64,000 nt of DNA from Lentzea sp. NBRC 102530 (GCF_030269365.1 NZ_BSTF01000003.1:186001-250000); one strand, 5' to 3'. Shown: positions 1 to 6,757, numbered from the stretch's first letter. Translations and numbers: made by a program. The notes: generated from the letters alone by a model not told the origin.

Positions 1-370
1 CGTCGAGGACCGGGCCGAACCCCAACGCCTTGCGCACCGACAACCCGAGTGGCACCGCCATTACGTGCAGCACCTCGAAGTTCGCGCGAATCAGCCACCG
101 CGACGACCGCAGCCCATCCGGCGAGACCCAGTACCGCCAAGGCCGTTCCTGCTCCGGCCAGAACGGCACCCGCTGCACCAACCCGCAGCGGCGCAACCGC
201 TCCATCCGCCGATAGACGGTCCACAGCGGTTGTCGAAGAAACTCGGCCAGCTTCGGCACGGTCCACAAGCTCCACGGATCGTCGAGCAGGGCCACCAGCA
301 TCAGCTGAACCTGCACGTCGTCCGCGAACTCACCGATCACCGCGTCAGACAGTTGAAGTTCGTCGAGCAT
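1..370 (-). CDS. Winged-helix DNA-binding protein, truncated by the window edge
   Basis: The frame is open from an ATG at 370 to the left edge (123 codons visible), so the 3' end is missing. Residues about 37-75 look like a winged helix: a helix around PKLAEFLRQP, a recognition helix around TVYRRMERLRRCG and a wing leading into LVQRVPF. It starts 2 bases after the stop of the gene at 373-648, so it is the fourth gene of the minus-strand operon that begins at 1390. A role in regulating or replicating the element is likely but not shown. No enzymatic motif is visible in the part present. Confidence 0.6.
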   Translation of the reverse strand, partial: MLDELQLSDAVIGEFADDVQVQLMLVALLDDPWSLWTVPKLAEFLRQPLWTVYRRMERLRRCGLVQRVPFWPEQERPWRYWVSPDGLRSSRWLIRANFEVLHVMAVPLGLSVRKALGFGPVLD

Positions 371-372
371 GG

Positions 373-648
373 CTAACCCCACTCAGTCAGTGGCCCAGGC
401 GTGTTGCCAACCCAGCCAGCGCCCTTGGACGGGTCGAGCACCGCAGCCAACAGGCCGGCGTGCTGCGACAACGTCCGCAAGAACGCCGCCAACTGCTCCC
501 GACCTTCAGGCCCGTCCGGCACATGGATAGCGATCTGCGCCGGATCGAGGTTCAGCCGCAGGCAATGTTCCGCAGCGGCCGAGTCAGGCCACGCCACGAT
601 GTCCGCCGACGCCGCAGGACCAGGCGAGATCATGAGCTTCAACATCAC
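373..648 (-). CDS. Small hypothetical protein of the integrative element
   Basis: A 91-residue protein. It starts at a GTG (648) that overlaps the TGA of the upstream gene in a GTGA arrangement; an ATG follows one codon later and could be the real start. It is followed after 2 bases by the winged-helix gene, so the whole set is one operon. I see no known motif, signal peptide or membrane segment. The family is not recognised; similar small proteins are common in actinomycete integrative elements. Confidence 0.55.
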   Translation of the reverse strand: MMLKLMISPGPAASADIVAWPDSAAAEHCLRLNLDPAQIAIHVPDGPEGREQLAAFLRTLSQHAGLLAAVLDPSKGAGWVGNTPGPLTEWG

Positions 649-911
649 GACTCCTCCCCAGAACGGGACTGTTCAAGCCGCGCGCGGCGCTCAAACTCCT
701 CAGCGGCGATGGAGCAGGCGTGACGAGCCCACAGCGGCACCGCCAGATCAGCGGCCAAGATCCGCCACGCCTCCGCCACCGCGGAGTAGCCCAGAGCCAG
801 ACGAAGAAGTGCCTGCTTGTCGCCCGTACGGGACGCCGCAAACAGGGCCGCCGTCTGCTCCGCATACGCGGTGTTCCACCGGGCGACCGCCTCACGCGAC
901 GGCCGCGCCAC
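645..911 (-). CDS. Small helical hypothetical protein of the integrative element
   Basis: An 88-residue, Ala/Arg/Glu-rich, probably all-helical protein starting at a GTG (911), 2 bases after the stop of the gene at 914-1390. Its stop overlaps the start of the next gene (GTGA). It has no recognised domain. The tight spacing on both sides shows cotranscription and probably coupled translation with its neighbours. Function unknown. Confidence 0.55.
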   Translation of the reverse strand: MARPSREAVARWNTAYAEQTAALFAASRTGDKQALLRLALGYSAVAEAWRILAADLAVPLWARHACSIAAEEFERRARLEQSRSGEES

Positions 912-913
912 TG

Positions 914-1390
914 TTAGGCCGCCGACTTCTGATCGGTCTGACCCTGCTGACCCGCAGGCTTGTTCTCACGCTTGGGCGGAGCCCCAACCTGGGGCGCGCT
1001 GATACCCGTGGCCCGGATCGTGAAGCCCTGGTACTTGAACCGGTCTCCCATGACGCGCGGCTCGACCGTCAGTCCCTCGAACGCGACGGGCCGAACCTCA
1101 ACGCCGGGCATGACCTGCACGGCCTGAGGCGGGACGGGCTGGACGTCCGCGAGCACGGTGATCGTGACCGACGCGTCCCGCTCCTTCTCTGCCGACGGGT
1201 CAGTGACGACGACCTTCCACTGACGCTTGCCGGACCGCTCGTCGACCTTCTGCTTGGGCTGCTTGCCGCGCGCCTTGTCCTCGTTGCTCATGTACTCCAT
1301 GTCCGGAGCGACGACGCCGACCATCAGCGCGCCTTGCGGAAAGACCTGGTCAAACGACGCCTCAAAGCGAGTGCCGTACGGAACCGCCAT
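914..1390 (-). CDS. Conserved element protein, first gene of the minus-strand operon
   Basis: A 158-residue protein with a beta-rich, charged core (about residues 8-130) and a Lys/Gln/Pro-rich disordered tail. The start at 1390 is supported by a strong Shine-Dalgarno, GGGAGG, 8 bases upstream; a longer reading from 1438 would lack one. It is divergent from the GntR gene across a 230-base region full of repeats, so it is probably the gene whose promoter the GntR protein represses. From memory, similar proteins occur first in this operon in many actinomycete integrative elements, but I do not know a demonstrated function. A single-strand-DNA-binding or transfer accessory role is only a guess. 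Confidence 0.6.
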   Translation of the reverse strand: MAVPYGTRFEASFDQVFPQGALMVGVVAPDMEYMSNEDKARGKQPKQKVDERSGKRQWKVVVTDPSAEKERDASVTITVLADVQPVPPQAVQVMPGVEVRPVAFEGLTVEPRVMGDRFKYQGFTIRATGISAPQVGAPPKRENKPAGQQGQTDQKSAA

Positions 1391-1430
1391 GACTGCAACC
1401 TCCCTAGCCTCGCTAGGCCGTCTGTACGAC

Positions 1431-1524
1431 CTAGACAAGTTACAAGCTAGCTAGGTTGTCTAGCCAGGTCAAGCAGATCCACGTTTTCGCAGGTGAGCTA
1501 GCTCCCTAGGCGGGCTAGACAAGT
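1431..1524. promoter_or_regulatory. Repeated CTAGACAAGT boxes in the divergent promoter region
   Basis: CTAGACAAGT occurs at 1431-1440 and again at 1515-1524. An inverted core, TTGTCTAG, lies between them at 1456-1463, and further CTAG-rich words (CTAGCTAG at 1447-1454, CCCTAG at 1403 and 1504) fill the interval. The region separates the minus-strand operon (start 1390) from the GntR gene (start 1624). Repeats spaced like this between a GntR repressor and its divergent operon are best read as operators; binding is inferred. Confidence 0.5.
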
Positions 1525-1582
1525 CGCCCTATCATGGCTTTGTGCATGCATGCAGGCTCATGTGCGTGCACGCACGCAGGCT

Positions 1583-1600
1583 CCACAAGGAACCTTGTGG
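1583..1600. promoter_or_regulatory. Perfect palindrome upstream of the GntR gene, likely operator
   Basis: CCACAAGG-AA-CCTTGTGG is a perfect 8-base inverted repeat with a 2-base centre, placed 23 bases before the GntR start codon. It directly follows an imperfect direct repeat (TGCATGCAGGCTC at 1546-1558 and CACGCAGGCTCC at 1573-1584). A symmetrical site of this size suits a dimeric GntR protein acting on its own gene. It could alternatively form a leader hairpin over the ribosome site. Confidence 0.5.
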
Positions 1601-1623
1601 AGGTCGAAGATCGAGAGGGAGTC

Positions 1624-2466
1624 ATGGCACTGGACCCGGACGACCCGCGCCCGCCATACGTGCAGGTAGCGAATGCTCTGCGGGCCTCCATCCTGACCAA
1701 GGTCTTTAAGGCCGGCGACAAGCTGCCCTCGCGCGCCGAGTTGGCGAAGAAGTACGAGGTTGCGCCGATGACCGTGCAGAACGCACTGCGCGAACTGCGC
1801 GACGAAGGCCTGATCGTCTCCCGACAGGGCAGCGGCGTCTTCGTTCGTGAGCGCACCGAACGTCCAGTGGGTCTCCGCCCACACATCGAGCGCGCGTTCG
1901 AGGCTGAGCGCGTCTCCATCGACTTCGCCGGCTTCTCCGGGGAGACGCTTCAAGGCGTCATGCAGGAGCCGTTGGACAAGATCCGAATCGGCCGACTGAC
2001 ACCCGCTTCAATCAACATCCGGATGCTCGTCCCGGACACGTCTCAGCCGTGGGCGATCCCGTGCCAGGTCGAGGACTTGCAGGACAGCCCGGGCTTCCGC
2101 AAGCGCATGGACGAGATCATGCGGCGCCACACCCTCGCGATCGTCGACAACGTGCAGGAACTCGGAGACCTTGGCCTGGTCAAGGACGTCTCCGTCGAGA
2201 TCAAGGTTCACCGCGCCGCACCGCTGTTCAAGCTATACCTGCTCAACAACGAGGAAGCCTTCTTCGGCTTCTACCCAGTCCGAGAGCACGTCATCCGCTT
2301 TGGCAGCGAGCCCAAGCCGATCTACGACCTTGTGGGCAAGGAAGCCATCCTCTTCCATCACAGCGTCACTGACGACGACACCAGTACCGGCAGCCAGTAC
2401 GTCGAGCAAGCTCGCATGTGGTTTGAATCTATGTGGACGACCGTCTCTACGGAGTATCAACGATGA
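1624..2466 (+). CDS. GntR-family transcriptional regulator of the integrative element
   Basis: A 280-residue regulator. Residues about 11-75 are a GntR winged helix-turn-helix (PPYVQVANALRASI, then KLPSRAELAKKYEVAPMTVQ and the wing LIVSRQGSGVFV). The remaining 200 residues are an effector or dimerisation domain of a type I know only from actinomycete regulators of this kind. I chose the ATG at 1624 because GAGAGGGAG precedes it; an earlier ATG at 1534 would add a Cys/His-rich leader made only of the upstream repeats. Its stop overlaps the HAD gene start (ATGA at 2463), so the two are translationally coupled. In pSAM2-type elements the comparable repressor (KorSA) keeps replication and transfer genes silent; the same role here is inference. 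Confidence 0.85.
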   Translation: MALDPDDPRPPYVQVANALRASILTKVFKAGDKLPSRAELAKKYEVAPMTVQNALRELRDEGLIVSRQGSGVFVRERTERPVGLRPHIERAFEAERVSIDFAGFSGETLQGVMQEPLDKIRIGRLTPASINIRMLVPDTSQPWAIPCQVEDLQDSPGFRKRMDEIMRRHTLAIVDNVQELGDLGLVKDVSVEIKVHRAAPLFKLYLLNNEEAFFGFYPVREHVIRFGSEPKPIYDLVGKEAILFHHSVTDDDTSTGSQYVEQARMWFESMWTTVSTEYQR

Positions 2467-3176
2467 GCGGCTGTACAGAACCATCTACCAACCCCGAAAA
2501 GATTAAGGCGGTTCTGTCAGACGCCGAAATTCTAATGCTTGACTTTGATGGCCCTATCTGCTCGGTATTCGCAGCACTACCCGCCTATGTCGTGGCAGAT
2601 CAACTTCGAGAGATCCTCGAAAGCGGAGGACACACAAGATTCCCGGCAGAAATCCGCGCCAGCAGCGATCCGTTCGATGTCTTTGCCTATGCGGCATCAA
2701 AAGGCAGCAAGGAAGCGAAGTTCATAGAGGCGGCACTGCGCGCTCACGAGGTCGAAGCGGTCGTGAATGCAGAACCGACCGATGGAGCACTAGACCTTAT
2801 TCAGGCCTGGAACAGCACGGGCAGGCGGATTTCAATCGTAAGCAACAACTCCGCAGAAGCAGTCGAAGTATACCTAGAAAGATTCGGCCTGCGCGACCAG
2901 GTGCAGCTAGTTTCCGCTCGCGAAAGCCCCGATCCAGCACTCCTGAAGCCTGCACCATTCTTGATCCGGAATGCGGCAGAGAAGCTTGGCGTATCATCCG
3001 AATCGTGCGTGCTGATCGGCGATTCTGCTTCTGATATAGAAGCGACGCTTTCTGCAGGAGCGGTTCCCATTGGATACGCAAACAAGCCGGGGAAGGCCAA
3101 AGTCTTCAGGGATCGATACTCAACACTGATCACGTACAGCATCACGAGTCTCGTGGAACTCTTGAAGCCTGCTTAA
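2463..3176 (+). CDS. HAD-family hydrolase coupled to the GntR regulator
   Basis: A 237-residue HAD phosphatase-like protein. Motif I is LDFDGP (nucleophile and acid/base Asp near residue 29), motif II VSNN, motif III the Lys of LLKPAP, and motif IV GDSASDIEA. All catalytic positions are present, so it should be an active small-molecule phosphatase or phosphoglycolate/nucleotidase-type enzyme. It starts at the ATG that overlaps the GntR stop (ATGA). This suggests that it makes or destroys the ligand sensed by that regulator. The substrate cannot be read from sequence. GC is visibly lower than in the chromosomal genes. Confidence 0.8.
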   Translation: MSGCTEPSTNPEKIKAVLSDAEILMLDFDGPICSVFAALPAYVVADQLREILESGGHTRFPAEIRASSDPFDVFAYAASKGSKEAKFIEAALRAHEVEAVVNAEPTDGALDLIQAWNSTGRRISIVSNNSAEAVEVYLERFGLRDQVQLVSARESPDPALLKPAPFLIRNAAEKLGVSSESCVLIGDSASDIEATLSAGAVPIGYANKPGKAKVFRDRYSTLITYSITSLVELLKPA

Positions 3177-3292
3177 CGTCGCCCTGGTCGCGCTTGCACA
3201 ACGTCTGCGCAGGTAAAAGCCCTGGTCCGTCAATGAGTAGGGGCAGGCTCCGTCAGATCGTACCCATACGCGGGGTTGCGTAGACGGCGAAG

Positions 3293-4573
3293 ATGTGGCT
3301 GCATACGCCCATGAGTCGCCAGGTCGATGAGGATGACGAAGCTATCGAGCCGGACGCGGATGACTACGAGCCTCCGCTGTTCGAGCTAGAGACCGCAGGA
3401 AGCGAGACTGAGGGTGATATCGAGAACCCTCAGGATATTCACTATAACGATGTCGTTCTAGCTCCATCTGACTGGACCGTTGAAACCATCCTCAGTCAGC
3501 TCAAAAGCGGATCATTTGAACTTGACCCTGACTTCCAGCGACGAAACGCCTGGACTGATATCCGCAAGAGCAAGTTCATCGAGTCACTAATGCTCGGCCT
3601 GCCGATCCCGCAGATCGTTTTCGCAGAGCGAGACGAAGATGATGAGTTCAACGCACGGTACGTCGTGATCGACGGAAAACAGCGACTTCTAACACTCGAT
3701 GCATTCTATTCCGAGTCGAGCCCGCTGAGACTCCAGGGGCTCACCGTACTGCCCCAGCTGAACGGAATGACACGAAGTGAGGCGGCAGACGATCCATCAG
3801 TGAGCCGTTACATTAGACGATTGGCAAACCGCACGATTCGCACGGTAGTAATCCGCCGGTGGCCCGATGACTCGTTCCTTCATCTAGTTTTTCACAGGAT
3901 CAATCATCAGACGTTGGCGTTGTCAGCGCAGGAGCTTCGGCAAGCACTGCAACCAGGGCGGTTCACCAAGTTTGCGGACATATTCGCTGGCAGCAGCAGT
4001 CAATTGCACGATATCCTAGGTGCAACTCAGCGACCCGACTTTCGAATGCGAGACGTCGAACTTCTAGTTCGTTTTATGGCCTACCGCTTTCGACTTAGTC
4101 ACTACAAAGGTAATCTAAAGAAGTTTCTTGACGAGACCTGCAAGGAGTTCAACTCAGCCTGGCCGTCAATGGAACAGGAAATCACCGAAAGCGCTATCGC
4201 TTGCAACGCCGCTATCGACTCCACGCGAAAGATCTTTGGCAATCGCGCCTTCCGTCGGTTCACGGAAAATGGTACGTGGGAAACGCGGTTTAACCGCGCT
4301 GTGTTCGATGCGATGCTCTACTACTTTGCCGATCCTAATGTTGCAACTGAGGCAGAGTCGAAGTCAGGCGATGTACTCGCTGCATACGAACTACTGAGCG
4401 CAGAAGATCGGCGATTCACGCAATCACTGGCCTTGAGCACCAAGACGGTTCAGGCCACCGAATACAGGCTTGAGGCATGGGGCAGAACGCTACAGAGCGT
4501 CCTCAGTGTCGAACTAAGCATCCCAACGCTTTCCGCCAACGGTAGATCTATCATCGTTGGAGAAGGTGATTGA
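3293..4573 (+). CDS. DUF262 (GmrSD N-terminal-like) protein, partner of the HEPN protein
   Basis: A 426-residue protein with an acidic N-terminal tail (residues 10-60) followed by a DUF262 domain. Typical DUF262 features are the entry motif LDPDFQRRNAW (about 78-88), the DGKQR motif at 127-131 (DGQQR in most relatives) and LSAQELRQAL further on. In BrxU, GmrSD and SspE this motif belongs to the nucleotide-binding or hydrolysing domain of anti-phage proteins. The usual C-terminal HNH domain (DUF1524) is not visible, so effector activity probably comes from the next gene, which overlaps the stop by one base (TGATG). An alternative start is the ATG at 3311. Low GC relative to the flanks fits recent acquisition as element cargo. 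Confidence 0.75.
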   Translation: MWLHTPMSRQVDEDDEAIEPDADDYEPPLFELETAGSETEGDIENPQDIHYNDVVLAPSDWTVETILSQLKSGSFELDPDFQRRNAWTDIRKSKFIESLMLGLPIPQIVFAERDEDDEFNARYVVIDGKQRLLTLDAFYSESSPLRLQGLTVLPQLNGMTRSEAADDPSVSRYIRRLANRTIRTVVIRRWPDDSFLHLVFHRINHQTLALSAQELRQALQPGRFTKFADIFAGSSSQLHDILGATQRPDFRMRDVELLVRFMAYRFRLSHYKGNLKKFLDETCKEFNSAWPSMEQEITESAIACNAAIDSTRKIFGNRAFRRFTENGTWETRFNRAVFDAMLYYFADPNVATEAESKSGDVLAAYELLSAEDRRFTQSLALSTKTVQATEYRLEAWGRTLQSVLSVELSIPTLSANGRSIIVGEGD

Positions 4574-5193
4574 TGCGCGCCAAATATGTATTCTTACTTG
4601 CGCAAATAAGGCTTCTCTCAAACGAATTACTGCCAACCCCTAGCCCAACCTCCAGCTATACACCTGGCGAGGTGTTGCGGATGTTTGCCTTCCGCATCTC
4701 TGCTCACGCAGAGATAGAGGGCTTCATCGAGTACTGCGCTGAAACACTGATGACACATCTCGCCACCAAGAACAACGCCAAGACGCTCGCATACTCGACC
4801 CAGAAAGCACTACTGTTATATAAAGACATGAACAAGCAGTTCCCACCTCAATCAATTAGCTTTCAGGTGCCATCTGGCGGAACTGCAGATAAGATCAGAT
4901 CAGTCCTCAACGCCGTTGAATCCAGCATAGCGACCAACAACGGGGTATCAGAGAAGGATATTTTAAAGCTGTTCGTGCCTCTCGGCGTAAGTCTAAATTT
5001 TTTCGAGGAGAATTGGCTGCGATCAATGACCGACCTCGCGCGAGCCCGAGGAGAGGCCGCTCACAACTCTTGGGTGTCAAGCAATACTGTCCAACAGCCT
5101 GATCCGATAACAGAGCGAAGCCGACTCGTCCTCCCGCTACGAGGCATTGGAAAACTAGTTGATGAGCTAGAACGACTCAGGGCAGTCGCATAG
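4573..5193 (+). CDS. HEPN-domain protein, probable RNase effector paired with DUF262
   Basis: A 206-residue helical protein. Residues 159-164 read R-G-E-A-A-H, the Rx4H catalytic motif of HEPN ribonucleases, placed near the end of a helical bundle as in the RiboL-PSP and MAE_28990-type HEPN families; which subfamily I cannot decide. The ATG shares its A with the TGA of the DUF262 gene, so translation is coupled. The gene is unusually AT-rich for this genome and contains at least four TTA leucine codons (residues 8, 19, 82 and 131), which in streptomycetes depend on the bldA tRNA. The likely role is tRNA or mRNA cleavage on infection, with the DUF262 protein as sensor; this is inferred. Confidence 0.65.
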   Translation: MRAKYVFLLAQIRLLSNELLPTPSPTSSYTPGEVLRMFAFRISAHAEIEGFIEYCAETLMTHLATKNNAKTLAYSTQKALLLYKDMNKQFPPQSISFQVPSGGTADKIRSVLNAVESSIATNNGVSEKDILKLFVPLGVSLNFFEENWLRSMTDLARARGEAAHNSWVSSNTVQQPDPITERSRLVLPLRGIGKLVDELERLRAVA

Positions 5194-5282
5194 TCGACGA
5201 CCGTGCTCACACCGACGGTCGTAGCCGTCCGTTGGTCGTCACTCCTCCTGTCAGCTGCCGAACTTGGCTCTATGGGATCAAG

Positions 5283-5305
5283 GCGCGCCGCCGTCGGCGG
5301 CGCGC
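5283..5305. repeat. GC-only palindrome downstream of the HEPN gene
   Basis: GCGCGCCGCCG and its exact complement CGGCGGCGCGC flank a single T at 5294. As RNA it would form a very stable hairpin and could end transcription of the DUF262-HEPN operon, although no T-run follows. As DNA it could be part of a transfer locus. The structure is clear; the function is not. Confidence 0.5.
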
Positions 5306-5573
5306 ACGGGGCCTGTCACGTTGGCACCGGCTTCCCATCCATCACGGCACGCCGGGCTCCCGCTTCGCTCCGCCCGTCGGCCGTGCGGCGCGGCCGGCGT
5401 CCCTCCACGGCAGCGCGCCACCGACGGCGACGCGTAGGGAGCTCCCAGCACCCAGGCGTCAGGACGATCGCGCGATCCAAGACCTGACCGAGCCGGGCAC
5501 GGCGATCGACGCCCGCCAACGCTCCGCGTCATCGGCTACCGGACATGCCAAAGCCGCCCCAGCGAGAACCAGC

Positions 5574-5657
5574 GGGACGGGACAGCTACCAGGAAGCCCC
5601 CTAGGACGAGGTGTAGCGACGGGTGTAGCAACGGTCCGGGACGGGTTGGGACGGGAC
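5574..5657. repeat. Direct repeats near the attachment site (possible integrase arm sites)
   Basis: GGGACGGG occurs three times (5574-5581, 5638-5645, 5648-5655), two copies extending to GGGACGGGAC. A second pair, GTGTAGCGACG and GTGTAGCAACG, starts at 5611 and 5623. They lie 70-150 bases from the tRNA-derived core, the distance at which tyrosine integrases bind arm sites. That reading is inference from position and repetition. Confidence 0.35.
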
Positions 5658-5726
5658 AACACCCCTGACCAGGCAACACCATCAACCGCGGACTAGCCCG
5701 AACTAGCCTGGACAGCCGGATGCAGC

Positions 5727-5781
5727 CTTGAAAGCGGGAGACGGGCAACCGTCCGGGGGTTCAAATCCCTCCGCTTCCGCA
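5727..5781 (+). other. attR-like core: 3' half of a tRNA-Ser gene
   Basis: The sequence reads as the 3' part of a tRNA. It starts with an anticodon-loop-like CTTGAAA (anticodon TGA, serine). A long variable arm (GACGGGCAACCGTC) follows, then a T stem-loop with TTCAAAT at 5760-5766, the acceptor strand CGCTTCC (5772-5778) and discriminator G. The long variable arm and discriminator G both fit tRNA-Ser. The DNA immediately upstream does not form the D arm or the 5' acceptor strand (which should be GGAAGCG), so this is not an intact gene. It is the duplicated core left by integration; the element lies to its left. Confidence 0.8.
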
Positions 5782-5785
5782 GTTC

Positions 5786-5823
5786 AGAGGGTGTGAAGGC
5801 CGCTGGCGGCTTTCACACCCTCT
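5786..5823 (+). terminator. Terminator of the original tRNA-Ser locus
   Basis: AGAGGGTGTGAA (5786-5797) pairs with TTCACACCCTCT (5812-5823), and the inner bases GCCGC/GCGGC continue the stem to about 18 pairs with a 2-base loop. A CT-rich tail follows. It sits 5 bases beyond the tRNA 3' end, so it is the chromosomal tRNA terminator and marks where the host sequence resumes. Confidence 0.8.
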
Positions 5824-5843
5824 CTCTTGCTCGGCAGGCACAC

Positions 5844-6467
5844 TCAGACGCGCTGCGGCTGTCTTCCTTCGAGAACGTCCTTCAGGGCCAGGGTCAGGCC
5901 CACGCCTTTGGCGTGGCGCACCAGGCGGCGGCCGGGGAGATCGGTTCGCCAGTACTCACCGTGCTCGTGGGGACCGTCCATTACGCCGTTTCGAAGGTCT
6001 TTGGAGTAGTCGAAGACCATCACGTCGCCGTCGGTAAAAGCGTCCAGGCGGTGTCTCATCTCTGTGGTGTTGTGCATGGAGGCAGCTGGGAAGACGTCTT
6101 CTTTGACCACCAGCACGCGCACAAGTTGACCGTCGGGCAGCAGGGCGTAGGTCACGTCTTCTCTCAGCTCGGTGTAGCGCTGTGGGGTGACCTGGACTTC
6201 GTCGGCGTAGTAGCGGGTGTCGAGCACCCAGTGCTTGCCGAGGACTTCGACTCGCGTTCGGGTCTCCTTGACCGCGTACCTCGTTTCTCGATGCACGCGG
6301 AAGAGCTTGCGAGTGGTGATCTCTTCGGAAACGCTGCGCTTGTCGACCTTCTCGTAGGCGAAGGCGGGTGCGGGTGGCAGCTTGGCTTCGCTGGCTACCC
6401 GTTGGGCGTACTTGAGTAAGCGAGTCCAGTCGATTTTGCTCGACTCATAGCTGTTCTTGTCCGCCAT
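5844..6467 (-). CDS. Hypothetical protein next to the attachment site
   Basis: A 207-residue soluble protein with many charged residues, no signal peptide and no membrane segment. Its middle (about 50-150) is probably alpha/beta: a series of short strands around KHWVLDTRYYADEV and DGQLVRVLVVKEDVFPA. The phrase FDYSKD...GPHEHGEYW resembles small actinobacterial proteins of unknown function; I do not recognise the family with confidence. Its ATG immediately follows the stop of the zinc-ribbon gene, so the two are coupled. It converges on the tRNA terminator. Confidence 0.6.
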   Translation of the reverse strand: MADKNSYESSKIDWTRLLKYAQRVASEAKLPPAPAFAYEKVDKRSVSEEITTRKLFRVHRETRYAVKETRTRVEVLGKHWVLDTRYYADEVQVTPQRYTELREDVTYALLPDGQLVRVLVVKEDVFPAASMHNTTEMRHRLDAFTDGDVMVFDYSKDLRNGVMDGPHEHGEYWRTDLPGRRLVRHAKGVGLTLALKDVLEGRQPQRV

Positions 6468-6653
6468 CTAGGGCTTCTTGGCGTCGCATTTGCCGCAACG
6501 CTTCCAGGCACCACCGTTGTCGGCGCCGCACGACGAACACTTCCAGTCGTTCCACCGGTTGTGGGCTTCGGACATGTTCGGGTTCCGAAAGCCGCAGTGA
6601 ACGCAGTTGTACTTGTCGCTGGGCGTTTCCTTATGACACCGATCGCACTTCAT
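6468..6653 (-). CDS. Small double zinc-ribbon protein
   Basis: A 61-residue protein with four CxxC pairs (CDRC, CVHC, CSSC, CGKC), giving two zinc ribbons. The ATG at 6653 is preceded by GAGGGGG; a longer reading to 6797 would run through the terminator hairpin of the peptidase gene and has no support. The stop codon abuts the ATG of the next gene (6467), so both are expressed together. Two-ribbon proteins of this size are typically adaptors or nucleic-acid binders; nothing more specific can be said. Confidence 0.7.
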   Translation of the reverse strand: MKCDRCHKETPSDKYNCVHCGFRNPNMSEAHNRWNDWKCSSCGADNGGAWKRCGKCDAKKP

Positions 6654-6757
6654 GTGACCCCCTCGGCTCACCGTCCTGCGGACTGTCCGGCTATCGGCAG
6701 GTTCTGCCGGGGCGTTACGAAGTGCTGTCGGGAGGACTGAGGGGACCGACAAAGAAA

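Larger units (their letters stand above)
5194..5726. other. Non-coding end of the integrative element
   Basis: No convincing gene lies here. Open frames exist on both strands but they are Arg/Ala/Pro-rich and lack ribosome sites, as expected of GC-rich noncoding DNA. The stretch holds an 11-base-arm palindrome (5283-5305) and, nearer the attachment site, short direct repeats (5574-5657). It probably carries the element-side arm of the attachment site, and perhaps a transfer or replication signal. Confidence 0.6.
1..5781. mobile_element. Right end of an integrative element (AICE-like) inserted at a tRNA-Ser gene
   Basis: The block ends in a partial tRNA-Ser 3' half (5727-5781) that has no matching 5' half beside it. 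This is the usual scar when an actinomycete integrative element recombines into the 3' end of a tRNA gene. The gene set fits: a GntR regulator divergent from an operon of small proteins, then lower-GC cargo genes. No integrase, Rep or FtsK-type transfer gene is inside the window; these would be to the left, together with the complete tRNA gene. The element type is inferred from layout, not from a hallmark gene. Confidence 0.7.

Noticed and set aside
1515..1535. A sigma-70-type promoter (TAGACA with TATCAT) for the GntR gene
   Set aside because: The two hexamers are only 8 bases apart, too close for a -35/-10 pair.
1534..1623. N-terminal extension of the GntR protein with Cys/His residues, possibly metal-binding
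   Set aside because: It is encoded by the imperfect repeats and the palindrome of the operator region, and a good ribosome site lies just before the ATG at 1624.
5203..5748. Several overlapping open frames near the attachment site
   Set aside because: All are Arg/Ala/Pro-rich with no ribosome site and no recognisable domain, and frames on both strands overlap fully. Treated as noncoding.
5727..5781. An intact tRNA gene
   Set aside because: Only the anticodon-loop-to-3' part is present; the bases upstream do not supply a D arm or the GGAAGCG acceptor strand.
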